Shown here: positions 41,357 to 49,784 of the stretch, piece by piece
Position numbering within the stretch: the stretch's first letter is position 1
How the letters are laid out: each line of letters begins with the position of its first letter
Source of the DNA: Paraburkholderia sp. PGU19
GTDB taxonomy: Bacteria > Pseudomonadota > Gammaproteobacteria > Burkholderiales > Burkholderiaceae
Length of the DNA: 64,000 nt
Reading direction: 5' to 3'
NCBI RefSeq assembly: GCF_013426915.1
Contig: NZ_AP023181.1
Span: 1,178,001 to 1,242,000, forward strand
Notes under the pieces: model-generated
Database searches by the model: none
Told to the model about the DNA's origin: nothing
What the model saw: the letters and a program-made list of their open reading frames with translations, nothing else
Program-made: the position numbers and the translations under genes

Positions 41357-41728
41357 TTGTGTTCTGCTCAAGTCGTTTCGATTGTTGACGACGACGAGGC
41401 CGCCCGACTCGCTACGGGAAATCTTGTGCGGTCGTTCGGCAGGCGTACCAGCCTGTTCGCATCGGCAGAGGAGTTCCTGCTATCCGGCCAACTCGCCTCG
41501 ACGTCGTGCCTCATCTCCGACGTCATGATGCCCCGCATGTCAGGAGTGGAGATGCACGAACGCATGATTGCACTCGGGTATGCGCCGCCGACCATCTTCG
41601 TCACGGCATTCCCATCGGCTAACCTTAAAGCTAAGGCCCTAGCAAATGGCGCCCTAGCTGTACTCGAAAAGCCTGTTGACCCCGATGCCATCGCGCATTG
41701 GCTCAGCGTTGCGCTGGACGTGCCATAG
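41357..41728 (+). CDS. Stand-alone CheY-like receiver, module C
   Basis: 123 aa single-domain response regulator, the only intact receiver of the three. It has VSIVDDDEAARLATGNLV (acidic pocket), SCLISDVMMPRMSG (phosphoacceptor Asp), TIFVTAFPS (switch Thr) and AVLEKPVDP (conserved Lys), so phosphorylation is expected. No output domain follows. I prefer TTG 41357 because GAGG lies 6 bp upstream; the frame is open back to another TTG at 41318. It faces the FixJ-like regulator tail to tail with a 44-bp gap. It may serve as a phosphate sink or intermediate for the hybrid kinases. Confidence 0.8.
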   Translation: MCSAQVVSIVDDDEAARLATGNLVRSFGRRTSLFASAEEFLLSGQLASTSCLISDVMMPRMSGVEMHERMIALGYAPPTIFVTAFPSANLKAKALANGALAVLEKPVDPDAIAHWLSVALDVP

Positions 41729-41772
41729 TCTATCGACGAGGAGCTGGAATGACACTTCCGATCTCCGCGCTC

Positions 41773-42447
41773 TCAAGACGATTTCAGCGATCGTGCCTTG
41801 ACGCCAAGTGATTCCGATTTTCTGACGAGATCCGCAACGGACCGGGCCGCCATTTTTTTCATGAGGTGCCCACGATGAATCTTCACAGTGATTACACTGA
41901 GATTCATTTCGGCGGCAATCTGTTTGTTCATCAGGCCGGCTACGACGAACCCCATGACTTCCCGTTCCCGCAGTGTCAGCGAGTCATACGCAACACGGAG
42001 CGCCGCGTTCGATTGTTCGGCGTTAAGACGCTCAACGTCGAGCGCTAACGCGTTGGAGACGGCGTCCAGCATATCCTGGTCGCGAAACGGCTTCGCGAGA
42101 AAATCGACTGCCCCCGCTTTCATTGCTTGGACTGTCATCGGAATATCTCCATGCCCCGTCATGAATACAATGGGTATGTGTACCTCGCTCTTCGCAATTT
42201 GTTCCTGGAACGCAAGGCCACTTTCACCGTGCAGCCTGACATCGAGAATCAGGCAACTGGGTGCGTCGTACTTCCGAAAAGCGAGAAAGTCCCTTGACGA
42301 TTCGAAGGTCTCCACGCGTAACCCGGCTGAACGCAGCAAGTTTCCAAGGGCGACACGCATCGACTGATCGTCGTCGACCACATAGACCACCGGTTCCTCG
42401 CAACCATGCGGACTCCGGGTCGAAGTCGAAGGCGAACCCAAACTCAT
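41773..42447 (-). CDS. FixJ-like response regulator, module C
   Basis: 224 aa from ATG 42447, preceded by GGGAGCTGAG (weaker than the AGGAGG of copies A and B). The receiver has YVVDDDQSM, SCLILDVRLHGESG with the phosphoacceptor Asp, FMTGHGD and the Lys in DFLAKPFRDQ. The C-terminal LuxR/NarL-type HTH reads LTLREREVMGFVVAGLMNKQ and SVITVKIHRGHLMKKM. All functional residues are present. There is no kinase gene directly beside it, so it would depend on kinases A or B, or on another kinase outside the window. Confidence 0.92.
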   Translation of the reverse strand: MSLGSPSTSTRSPHGCEEPVVYVVDDDQSMRVALGNLLRSAGLRVETFESSRDFLAFRKYDAPSCLILDVRLHGESGLAFQEQIAKSEVHIPIVFMTGHGDIPMTVQAMKAGAVDFLAKPFRDQDMLDAVSNALALDVERLNAEQSNAALRVAYDSLTLREREVMGFVVAGLMNKQIAAEMNLSVITVKIHRGHLMKKMAARSVADLVRKSESLGVKARSLKSS

Positions 42448-42759
42448 CTCAGCTCCCCTCTCCCGAATGACACTGCGTGCATGCATCCATGCATCAACGT
42501 GATCGACGACGCTGCGCACTGCAATGAAGCGATTGCAGCATCTCCGCCTTCACCGGTATTCGTGCCGGGGTACGGGCTGCCACCACGCGATCTGGTGCCG
42601 CTCGCCCAAGATTGAAAACCGGACGCACTCACGTCATGTCTTTTCGTCCGACAGTTTCACGTCACCGCCAGACGGCCCCAGTAGCTATTCTAGGTGATTT
42701 GAATTCAAGGGCGTTACCGCCCCGTTTCGCTAGAGGTAACTTCGCGCCGGAAATGCGCT
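42448..42759 (-). promoter_or_regulatory. Upstream region of regulator C, conserved in module A
   Basis: Contains the counterpart (about 42612-42717) of the ~90-bp block upstream of regulator A, including AAATCACCTAGAATAGCTAC, GTCGGACGAAAAGACATGAC and GTCCGGTTTTCAA on the minus strand. No gene is present. Confidence 0.45.
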
Positions 42760-43095
42760 TGCTGGACAGGATGAAGTTCCCGGTCCACTTGCCCGAGCAG
42801 CGGAGCTTTTTCGTTTCGGGTGCGCTGTACGCAGTTCCAGGCGTTATTGCGCCCAAGCATCACCGCCCGCGCGTTAAAAATATCCTCGCTGCCGGCGAGC
42901 GTCGCGTGGATGTTCGAGATCGCGTCTGCATGCACTGGATTGTTCACGCTCGTCCTCTATGCCTGTTGCGCCTGATGGAGGATCGGGTCGTTCCGAGACT
43001 GTCGCGATCAGCGACGTGCCGATTCCGGCGACAAAACACGCGCACGAAGTCGAACAGATTCGCAGCAGTCGACCCATACGCACACCTCAAGCTTT
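42760..43095 (-). pseudogene. DHA2 (EmrB-type) MFS transporter remnant
   Basis: Minus-strand pieces in different frames: FVAGIGTSLIATVSERP, which is the G-x-I-G-T-S-L-x-T motif in the C-terminal half of EmrB-type permeases, then IFNARAVMLGRNNAWN, matching LNAQAAMLGRNDIF in the remnant at 26166-26335. Several frameshifts and stops separate the pieces and the last helix is not readable. As in module A, the remnant lies upstream of the regulator on the same strand. Confidence 0.5.
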
Positions 43096-43382
43096 ATCCC
43101 GCGTCCGGAGCGGACCGACATATCGTTGCATTTCCCTTTCGTTCGCGAAAGGAATGGACTGCGTCGCCATTTTGGTCCTTTCGAGCATTTTATTGAGCAA
43201 AGACAGTCTCGAAAACGGTACACGGCAGGCATAAAGTGGAGGCTCCTAACCACTTGATGAAAACGTCGCACCGCGAGCCGCATCGCTATGTCAAACACCG
43301 ATGAGGTTTCCTGAACGTCAAATCTGACGCTGGGATAAATCAAGTGATGACATTCAACCTTAACCGTACCACGGAGTCACAC

Positions 43383-43796
43383 ATGCGTAACAAGATCATT
43401 GCTTCGATATTCGTTGCTGCGTCAGTTTCCTTCGCCGCGCCCGTCTTCGCCAGTGGCTATGGGCCTGCACCGTTCTACCACCCGGCTGATGGTGCTCCGG
43501 CGTCACAACGTGGTCAAAGCGCCGAGACTCTTGCATCCAATCTGGCAGTGGTTGACGCGGGTGCATCGCATCGCGGCAACACTACAATCGAGACCGGAGG
43601 GACTGCGAAGCCCGATTCACCCGTGCAAAACTCCTCGGCAGGGGAAGGCGGCGTTGTTGACGGGACATCAGCGTCGGGTGCACATCATCCGCTTCGCGCG
43701 CTGGGTCATTCGATCCAGTCGGCGGGACATGCGATCCGGTCCTCTGTTCGAACTGACCCAAATGACGGTATGAAGCAGGTTTATTTTGGTCGTTAA
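43383..43796 (+). CDS. Small secreted protein
   Basis: 137 aa. ATG 43383 starts a signal peptide (MRNKIIASIFVAASVSFAA, cleavage near VFA-SGYG). The mature protein begins SGYGPAPFYHPADGAPASQR, a pattern I recognise from small periplasmic proteins of Paraburkholderia, and ends in a His/Ser-rich segment (GAHHPLRALGHSIQSAGHAI). It has no Cys and no known catalytic motif. The upstream frame extension to 43344 adds 13 residues and would spoil the signal peptide. Isolated gene; function unknown. Confidence 0.75.
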   Translation: MRNKIIASIFVAASVSFAAPVFASGYGPAPFYHPADGAPASQRGQSAETLASNLAVVDAGASHRGNTTIETGGTAKPDSPVQNSSAGEGGVVDGTSASGAHHPLRALGHSIQSAGHAIRSSVRTDPNDGMKQVYFGR

Positions 43797-43942
43797 ACTT
43801 CTATGTATGGCTATTCGTACATTCTGTGAATTTTCCGGCGGTTCGCGCGAAGATTCACCCGTTGAATCAAACGAATGCCAGGTTTGGCAAGTGGTGGAGA
43901 TCTACGAAGCCGCACGGTCTTGCTGCAAGTTGGTCTTAGCCA

Positions 43943-44095
43943 CTACCGCCGGAAAATACACAGGGTGGTGAGCAACCCTGCGACATCATCTGCCAAGTCA
44001 CCTTCGGTCGGCGCGCGTCCTTCGATCTCAAGATCAAGTTCCGCCAAGAACTCAATGGCCGTATCGATGTCTGCCAAGACGATGCCAACGTTGTC
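43943..44095 (-). pseudogene. VOC/glyoxalase-family fragment
   Basis: The minus strand reads DNVGIVLADIDTAIEFLAEL, DLEIEGRAPTEGDLADDVAG, LLTTLCIFRR-stop. This matches the first beta-alpha-beta unit of vicinal-oxygen-chelate proteins (typical form D-N-V-x-I-V-V-x-D-L-x-x-A-I-x-F-F). The rest of the domain is gone after a stop, and no start codon is well placed upstream. It is a dead fragment. Confidence 0.55.
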
Positions 44096-44838
44096 CTACG
44101 TCTGATCGCCACAAAGTCTCCGTGGCGTCCAAGCTGATATCAACGTCGGCACAACATAACAGCTGGCAAGATGCGCCGACGACTAACGAGAATTGGGTAT
44201 TGGACGGGCCCATCTCGGCTAGTTTTTCAGATCTCTTCTCGCTGCCTGTCAAGGAAGCAGTCGATCGTCGATGATTGCAACTGGCCCGACACTGCCTCAT
44301 GCCATAGTCATTCACAGTATGCGCCTCGGGCGCCTTCGGCCGTAGACAGGAAGTCAACGTCCTGGGACGTCGGAGCGGGCGCTAAGTCAAAGGTGGCTGC
44401 AAAAAGGTAGGGCCCACGCGTGCCTTCTCGTCTCTGGGCAAGTGTAAGGCGCTCATGGTATTTCGCCGCCGCGCCATTCATCAAACTTAGGAATCGCTGT
44501 CTCATACCTGCGTATGCCAGGCTTACTGTGACGGCTCCCCCAATAGGTCGTTGCAAGAACTCAAACTCGCGCCTGGATGCCTTCGAAGTATCCAAAAGTG
44601 TGAGCGCGTTATGCCCACAGGGTACTGCAGTGACCGTTCGTACAATGGGTTTTTGTTGATCGTTCGACTACCGTTATTGAACAAGATCGGTCCAACTGCG
44701 TCGAGACGATCTAATGTCGGCTAGAGCGACCGCTGCCTTCCACGCGGTACATAAGGAGAACGCTAACCAGCATTCTCGACCGCCCATCGACCGATCCACT
44801 ACTAAGCCCCATTGATCACGATGCCATCGGAGATTGCC
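44096..44838. other. Gap with one doubtful small frame
   Basis: A minus-strand frame at 44308-44595 (95 codons, TTG start; EFEFLQRPIGGAVTVSLAY, RFLSLMNGAAAKYHERLTLA) has protein-like composition but no recognisable family or ribosome site. The remainder holds nothing I can identify. Confidence 0.3.
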
Positions 44839-44988
44839 ATGTACACCTATTGGATCCGTTATCGCGATGTCTGTGGCCGGTGGTCGGTTGCTTACGCACA
44901 GGCCACTTCGCAGTCAGACGCTGAAGCGATTGCAACCCGCCGTTATGGCACGTTCCATTCCGTCAGTCGTGCTGTATCGGTTTCTTGA
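44839..44988 (+). CDS. Small protein, 49 aa
   Basis: ATG 44839 is preceded by GGAG at 7-nt spacing. The product is MYTYWIRYRDVCGRWSVAYA then QATSQSDAEAIATRRYGTFH and SVSRAVSVS. It is rich in Tyr, Arg and Trp with a beta-like N-terminal half, resembling the many short uncharacterised proteins of Burkholderia. Function unknown. It lies about 190 bp upstream of phaZ on the same strand, with no sign of a shared function. Confidence 0.5.
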   Translation: MYTYWIRYRDVCGRWSVAYAQATSQSDAEAIATRRYGTFHSVSRAVSVS

Positions 44989-45177
44989 ACAACGTGAGCG
45001 GGCAGCCCGAACGACAAGGTCTTCCAGGAGCGGCGATTCCAACCCCATCCGTCGCGGACTTAGGGAATCGCCGCTTGCGAGACCTCGGATTCGGCGTCGC
45101 ATGCGCCTAGTTCAACCGTCCGAATACTGCACAACAAGGGAGTCTTCTGCTTTTAGTCAACTAACCCCTAGGGAAAC

Positions 45178-46515
45178 ATGCTCTATCAATTCCATGTATT
45201 TCAGCGAGCAGTTCTGAGCCCGCTCACCGCCTGGGCTCAGGCCGCCTCGAAATCGTTTGCGAATCCGGCCAGTCCGCTCGCCTATGTGCCGGGCGCCACA
45301 CGCCTGTCCGCTGGCTACGAGCTTCTGTACCGCCTCGGCAAGGACTACGAGAAGCCCGAGTTCAACCTGCACCAGATCGTCAAGGACGGCCACAACATCC
45401 CCATCGTCGAGCAGGCGATCGTCGAGAAGCCGTTTTGCCGGCTGATGCGCTTCAAGCGCTATTCGGACGACAGCGACGCTGTCACTCAACTGAAAAAAGA
45501 GCCCATCGTGCTGGTGTGCGCGCCACTGTCGGGCCACCATTCGACGCTGCTGCGCGACACCGTCAAGACGCTGCTGCAGGATCACAAGGTGTACATCACT
45601 GACTGGATCGACGCGCGCATGGTGCCGATCGAAGACGGCACGTTCGATCTCGACGATTACATCGCGTACATCCAGAAATTCATCCGCCACATCGGCGCGA
45701 AGAATCTGCACGTGATCTCGGTGTGCCAGCCTACCGTTCCCGTGCTCGCGGCCATTTCGCTGATGGCGAGCCGCGGTGAAGACACGCCGCGCACGATGAC
45801 GATGATGGGCGGCCCGATCGACGCGCGTAAGAGCCCCACGGCCGTCAATTCGCTGGCGACGCAGCATTCGATCGAATGGTTCGACAACAACGTCATTTAC
45901 AACGTGCCGCCGAACTATCCGGGCTTCGGCCGCAAGGTGTATCCGGGTTTTCTGCAGCACACGGGCTTTGTGGCGATGAATCCGGAACGTCACGCGGCTT
46001 CGCACTGGGACTTCTATCAGAGCCTGCTGCGCGGTGACGAAGAAGATGCGGAAGCGCATCGCCGTTTCTACGACGAATACAACGCGGTGCTCGACATGGC
46101 TGCGGAATACTATCTGCAGACCATCCGCGTCGTGTTCCAGGAGTTCAGTCTTGCCGAAGGTACGTGGGAAGTGAACGGCGAGCTGGTACGCCCGCAGGAC
46201 ATCAAGAAGACCGCCCTCTTCACGATCGAAGGCGAACTCGACGACATCTCCGGCAGCGGCCAGACGCGCGCCGCGCATGAGCTGTGCACGGGCATTCCGG
46301 AGAACGATCGCCGCCACTTTACGGCGGAAAAGTGCGGTCACTACGGCATCTTCTCGGGCCGTCGCTGGCGCACCATCATCTATCCGCAACTGCGCGCGTT
46401 CATCGCGGAACACGATCGGGTGCCAAGAAGAGTCCGCAAAGTTCGGGGCGAAGAGATCGACGACGAGGAAAGTAATACGAGCTTTTCCAGCGCGACCGTA
46501 GCGTCAGTCGGTTAA
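45178..46515 (+). CDS. phaZ: Intracellular polyhydroxybutyrate depolymerase
   Basis: 445 aa enzyme that degrades native PHB granules in the cytoplasm to release stored carbon. The catalytic triad sits exactly at the positions known for Cupriavidus necator PhaZ1: Cys183 in HVISVCQPTVPVL, Asp355 in EGELDDISGSGQ and His388 in EKCGHYGIFSGRRW. The N-terminal MLYQFHVFQRAVLSPLTAWA is also typical. The C-terminal ~40 residues (VRKVRGEEIDDEESNTSFSS) extend beyond the usual end and are low complexity. ATG 45178 follows AGGGAAAC. Codon use is that of core genes. The sequence is intact. Confidence 0.95.
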   Translation: MLYQFHVFQRAVLSPLTAWAQAASKSFANPASPLAYVPGATRLSAGYELLYRLGKDYEKPEFNLHQIVKDGHNIPIVEQAIVEKPFCRLMRFKRYSDDSDAVTQLKKEPIVLVCAPLSGHHSTLLRDTVKTLLQDHKVYITDWIDARMVPIEDGTFDLDDYIAYIQKFIRHIGAKNLHVISVCQPTVPVLAAISLMASRGEDTPRTMTMMGGPIDARKSPTAVNSLATQHSIEWFDNNVIYNVPPNYPGFGRKVYPGFLQHTGFVAMNPERHAASHWDFYQSLLRGDEEDAEAHRRFYDEYNAVLDMAAEYYLQTIRVVFQEFSLAEGTWEVNGELVRPQDIKKTALFTIEGELDDISGSGQTRAAHELCTGIPENDRRHFTAEKCGHYGIFSGRRWRTIIYPQLRAFIAEHDRVPRRVRKVRGEEIDDEESNTSFSSATVASVG

Positions 46516-46891
46516 TTGTTCCGCGAAGCAGTTTTTCGGTCGGGATGCGAAGCACGAAGCGAGCAACCGGTATAGTCGAGGACGGAAATGGCTCGGTCGA
46601 CGTACGAAGGTCCGCTGTCTGGCGCCGATTCAACCAGTGGATGCAATAGCTTGTCGGAATCGCTCGGCCGGTGTTTCGTAGTTCAGGTTGGTCCCTGGAA
46701 CGCTCAAAGGGCGTCTCGCCACGGCGACTAACACCAGCTCGCGAGACCTATGTCTATGGAATGCTGGCGACGATGCAGATCTTCAGGTCCGTGGCGTCGC
46801 GTCTATCGAATTAAAATCAGTGAGACGGTGAGCACGAGCCCCAAGTCATCTTTCTGATCAATGCCCGTGATAGGACGGTGTGACCACACTT
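46516..46891. other. Gap after phaZ
   Basis: About 375 bp; no gene, hairpin terminator or repeat that I can support. Confidence 0.4.
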
Positions 46892-47146
46892 TCATTCTGC
46901 AACGCCAAGCAGATTCTCTATATGATCCTCAATCCGCGCGCATGCTTCGGCCACCGCCTGTTCCCTCGTTGCGGACGCTAGCGGAAAGACGAGACCATTT
47001 CCCTTGAACCTGCCCGCATGGTGAACCCATGCCTCGTAGGCAAAGACGCCCGATTCCCGGCGAACCAGGTTTACCGTTACGTCGTAGGTACGTTGCATTC
47101 CTTCCGTACGCCTATAACGAAATTTGTAGATCTCAGAATGAATCAT
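46892..47146 (-). CDS. Hypothetical small protein
   Basis: 84 aa, MIHSEIYKFRYRRTEGMQRT then YDVTVNLVRRESGVFAYEAW and a C-terminal helix REQAVAEACARIEDHIENLL. The pattern of two or three beta strands followed by a helix, with Trp-Val-His-His, looks like a genuine small folded protein. ATG 47146 has no strong ribosome site; the internal ATG at 47098 (MQRTYDV) is preceded by GGAAGG but too closely. I do not recognise the family. Neighbouring small genes at 47326 and 47657 lie on the same strand. Confidence 0.5.
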   Translation of the reverse strand: MIHSEIYKFRYRRTEGMQRTYDVTVNLVRRESGVFAYEAWVHHAGRFKGNGLVFPLASATREQAVAEACARIEDHIENLLGVAE

Positions 47147-47325
47147 CGATGCGATTCACGGTTTGTCCGGACACAACGCCCCTCGATCTAAGAGCATGAC
47201 CGCCCTCCCTGGTCTCGCTGCCGGTTCGGGGAGGCGCGCACTTCCTTTTATCATCACCTCACCCGGACCGCCTCCGCTAGCTGAATGAGTGGACTTGCCG
47301 GTCCAGTCGATTGTGAGAAAGCCTC

Positions 47326-47574
47326 TCAGTTTCGGGGGCTCAGGTGCTTTGATTGGTACACTACCGGAGCTCGCGGCAGCGGCTCATCATCCACAAAAGC
47401 CGTGCCGCACCGCACTGCGAACGCGAACGCCGACTGCGGATTCGCGAATTGGCCAAGATCTCCAAGTGAGGTTGCTTCGCCGTCTTCCTCAAGAATGCAA
47501 ACACGTGCTACAAACGTGTTACCGCTTCTCGCCACCGACGGCTGGATCGCTACCCCGTGATGATAGACAAGCAT
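47326..47574 (-). CDS. Hypothetical small protein
   Basis: 82 aa, MLVYHHGVAIQPSVARSGNT, FVARVCILEEDGEATSLGDL, GQFANPQSAFAFAVRCGTAF, VDDEPLPRAPVV. It has the look of a Burkholderia-type short protein (a strand pair, an acidic loop, then a helix containing Ala-Phe-Ala repeats). No catalytic motif is present. ATG 47574. Function unknown. Confidence 0.5.
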   Translation of the reverse strand: MLVYHHGVAIQPSVARSGNTFVARVCILEEDGEATSLGDLGQFANPQSAFAFAVRCGTAFVDDEPLPRAPVVYQSKHLSPRN

Positions 47575-47656
47575 GACGCCTCCGGTATCCCATTAGTCCC
47601 GCCCAGCCTCAGTAGTCACGATGGTGCCCACGACGGCAGTCGAAACCCCAGCCACG

Positions 47657-47950
47657 TTAAAGGCGTAGCCGTGTAGTCGTCGCTACAGTAACCAGCTCAC
47701 GTACGTCGATGGACAGTACTGACGGTAAGGCCAATTGCAATCGCGATCGAAGTTCATTGACTTTCGTCGCGGGCGGGTCGAGAAGATCAATGCTCAGTGA
47801 CTCCGCGTTGAGCTCCCTGTCCATGCGGATTCTCCACTCGCCCACGCGTAGACCAAGCTGCATGAGGTTACGCCAAACCGGAACCGCACGCAGTTCGCTG
47901 ATTCCGGCGCGCACGACGATTCGATACACGTCGATGACTGTCCGCCTCAA
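47657..47950 (-). CDS. Hypothetical small protein, weak
   Basis: 97-codon frame from a TTG: AVPVWRNLMQLGLRVGEWRI, RMDRELNAESLSIDLLDPPA and a closing LQLALPSVLSIDVRELVTVA. The middle looks coding, but no ATG or clear ribosome site supports the start. Listed because it continues the run of small minus-strand genes here. Confidence 0.3.
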   Translation of the reverse strand: MRRTVIDVYRIVVRAGISELRAVPVWRNLMQLGLRVGEWRIRMDRELNAESLSIDLLDPPATKVNELRSRLQLALPSVLSIDVRELVTVATTTRLRL

Positions 47951-48498
47951 CCGGCTTGAAGCAGACCCGTGTCAGCGCTTACGCAGGCGCAAACCAGTCA
48001 CGCGTGCAGGTAGACAAAACCCGTCCCTATCGACAGTGTAGGTGTAGGCAAAGCACATTACGCGACCAAGTCGCAAAAAGCCTGATGTTGAGACTTTCTC
48101 TTTGTGTTAGCGCCGACGATGAGCGACGCAGCTCGCTAGCCAGTCGCGCGGTCGAATCTACCTACCAGGATTGTTCATCCGGAAACGCCGGGCGCCTCTG
48201 GGACGAATAGTTTTCCCACCAAGAAATCTCGAATACATCGGTGTGAACTCTTAACATCGAAAAGTTTTTTGATATTTATGGTGATCAATTTTAGCCTTCG
48301 CGTGTGAAATTTTTGCCCGGTGGAAGACAATGCTCTCGCGTGCTTGTCCCACGCAGAAACCCGGCATATCTCCGGCGCTTTGCGCCGACAATCATGCCTG
48401 TTCGGCCGACCGACGCGCCAGAGGAAGCTATCGCTGATGACCGGATCTTGGTCTGGCAGTCCATTGCGTTGCACCGCAGCAACGTTCCGATGCCCCTC

Positions 48499-48529
48499 TT
48501 GCGCGGGTTTCCCCCGATGGGCCTATACT
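48499..48529 (+). promoter_or_regulatory. Putative sigma-70 promoter of the short RNA
   Basis: TTGCGC (48499-48504) and TATACT (48524-48529) form a -35/-10 pair with a 19-bp spacer. The -10 differs from TATAAT at one position; the spacer is slightly long. Transcription would start near 48535, just before the anti-SD-containing hairpin and terminator. Confidence 0.5.
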
Positions 48530-48534
48530 CAAAC

Positions 48535-48597
48535 CGTCTCCTCCGTATCACCTCCGGATATGGATTTAGCCCGCTTCATGCGGGCATTCTTTTTTTG
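48535..48597 (+). ncRNA. Short RNA with anti-Shine-Dalgarno loop (toxic-sRNA-like)
   Basis: About 62 nt from the predicted start to the end of the U-tract. The 5' end carries CTCCTCC. An 8-bp stem (48542-48549 with 48557-48564, one G-U pair) shows the loop ACCUCCG, a full anti-Shine-Dalgarno hexamer at 48550-48555. The stretch ATCACCTCC is identical to the 3' end of 16S rRNA. A strong terminator hairpin follows immediately. Promoter, short length, aSD loop and terminator together resemble the Rfam family described as betaproteobacterial toxic small RNA, which I recall as aSD-bearing RNAs; membership is not verified. It would be expected to bind ribosome sites or mRNAs and affect translation. 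Confidence 0.6.
48569..48596 (+). terminator. Rho-independent terminator
   Basis: GCCCGC (48569-48574), loop TTCAT, GCGGGC (48580-48585), then ATTC and seven T. A textbook intrinsic terminator, 170 bp before the DUF1488-like gene and so most likely ending the short RNA. Confidence 0.85.
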
Positions 48598-48768
48598 GAT
48601 ACCCCGCGCGAACAGTTCAAATCGGGAAACCCAAAAAGCGTTCTGGCGCCGGAAAGACGAGTCGCGGCGGCGGACGTTTCGGTCCCGAGTCGTCTGTCCA
48701 GCTACTCAAATCCCGTCGGTGTGAAAATTCATTCGACGTCCCACTTTACTGACGTGCTGCTAACGGCG

Positions 48769-49038
48769 ATGGAAACCGTTGACAAAGAACCTGAAGTGCT
48801 TGCGAATCGTCGCGGCGTGATGTTTAGCCTGGTGCTTCGGAACGGCACTGTCACCTGCGTGATCGCCCTCACGGCGCTGGAAACGTTTTTTTGGCTCGAA
48901 CCTCGCGCTAGCGACACCGACGTTCTCAGGACGTTCGAAAACGGCTTTGCGCGGATTAGAGCCATCGCTGAGCGTAAGTTTCGAGCCCACCCGGCTACGC
49001 ATCTCAAGTTAACAGCAGAGGACTTCGCGCGGCCCTGA
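48769..49038 (+). CDS. DUF1488-like protein
   Basis: 89 aa from ATG 48769 (METVDKEPEVLANRRGVMFS). The layout resembles DUF1488: a short strand, an R-x-V-x-F strand, then TVTCVIALTALETFF with a conserved Cys and Glu, and a C-terminal helix FENGFARIRAIAERKF. The frame stays open far upstream to 48304, but that extension crosses the RNA gene and terminator, so the shorter start is preferred; GTG 48721 is another option. Function of the family is unknown. No operon partner. Confidence 0.5.
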   Translation: METVDKEPEVLANRRGVMFSLVLRNGTVTCVIALTALETFFWLEPRASDTDVLRTFENGFARIRAIAERKFRAHPATHLKLTAEDFARP

Positions 49039-49784
49039 CTGTGGCCACCGGTTCGACGGTGGTCAAATCTGCTGAGTGAAGCGGCGCGGGTGCCGCGACC
49101 ACGCCTTTCGGACTTCGGGGCGGCGAACCGCTTCGGGTGGGGAACCTGCACGCACCCGCCACTGATCCGAAGCTCCCACGAACGGTCGCGCCGGCTGCCG
49201 CGCGCGAATCTATACTTTTCCTTACAGGTAGCTCGAGGGCAATGAGCGCGTCGCGCCCGAACGCTGCCCCTCTTTGCTACCTCGACCTCATGGGCGGCTT
49301 CTCCCATGCCCCCCAAGATTGTTGCACTGCGCTGGTCCGCGCCGAACGGACCGTAACGGTTTGAAGTTGGAATTCGGCAGCGTGCCGCCTGTAACGCCGT
49401 CTCGGTTCGCCTATCTATGTTGTGCCTAGTAGAGGTCCTAAAGCAGCCTCCGGTCCTGCGATGACAGCGATTCAGCACAAACCCGTCGTTGCAAGAGGCG
49501 CATGGGCTCCAAGGGCCACCGGGCACGGCCCGGCACGGGCTTGGTCGGCCTTCCTTCTGGAAGACAGCGGCGTCCAGCCGCAAGCATGTCCTAAGCTGCA
49601 TTGATGACGCGACGCAGACGGATGGCAACGACTCGCGCTGAACGCAGCCCCGCGATTTCCAGATGTCTCGACACCGATAACGCGGCGGTCACTGCCACAA
49701 ATTCGATTCTATTCCTGTCCGAGACTCGAAACGCTGCCGGAATGCCTATACAATTGGTAATTTAGTCCCCGAAGACGTCCACGT
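49039..49784. other. Gap upstream of hutC
   Basis: About 745 bp. The last 60 bp should hold the hutC promoter (CTATACAAT at 49746-49754 is a reasonable -10 and overlaps a possible HutC half-site). The remainder contains no gene that I can support. Confidence 0.4.

Noticed and set aside
45157..46413. A 418-codon minus-strand frame over phaZ
   Set aside because: Antisense shadow; phaZ has its full catalytic triad on the plus strand.
48304..48768. Long N-terminal extension of the DUF1488-like frame
   Set aside because: It crosses a promoter, an RNA hairpin and an intrinsic terminator, and the added residues do not fit the family.
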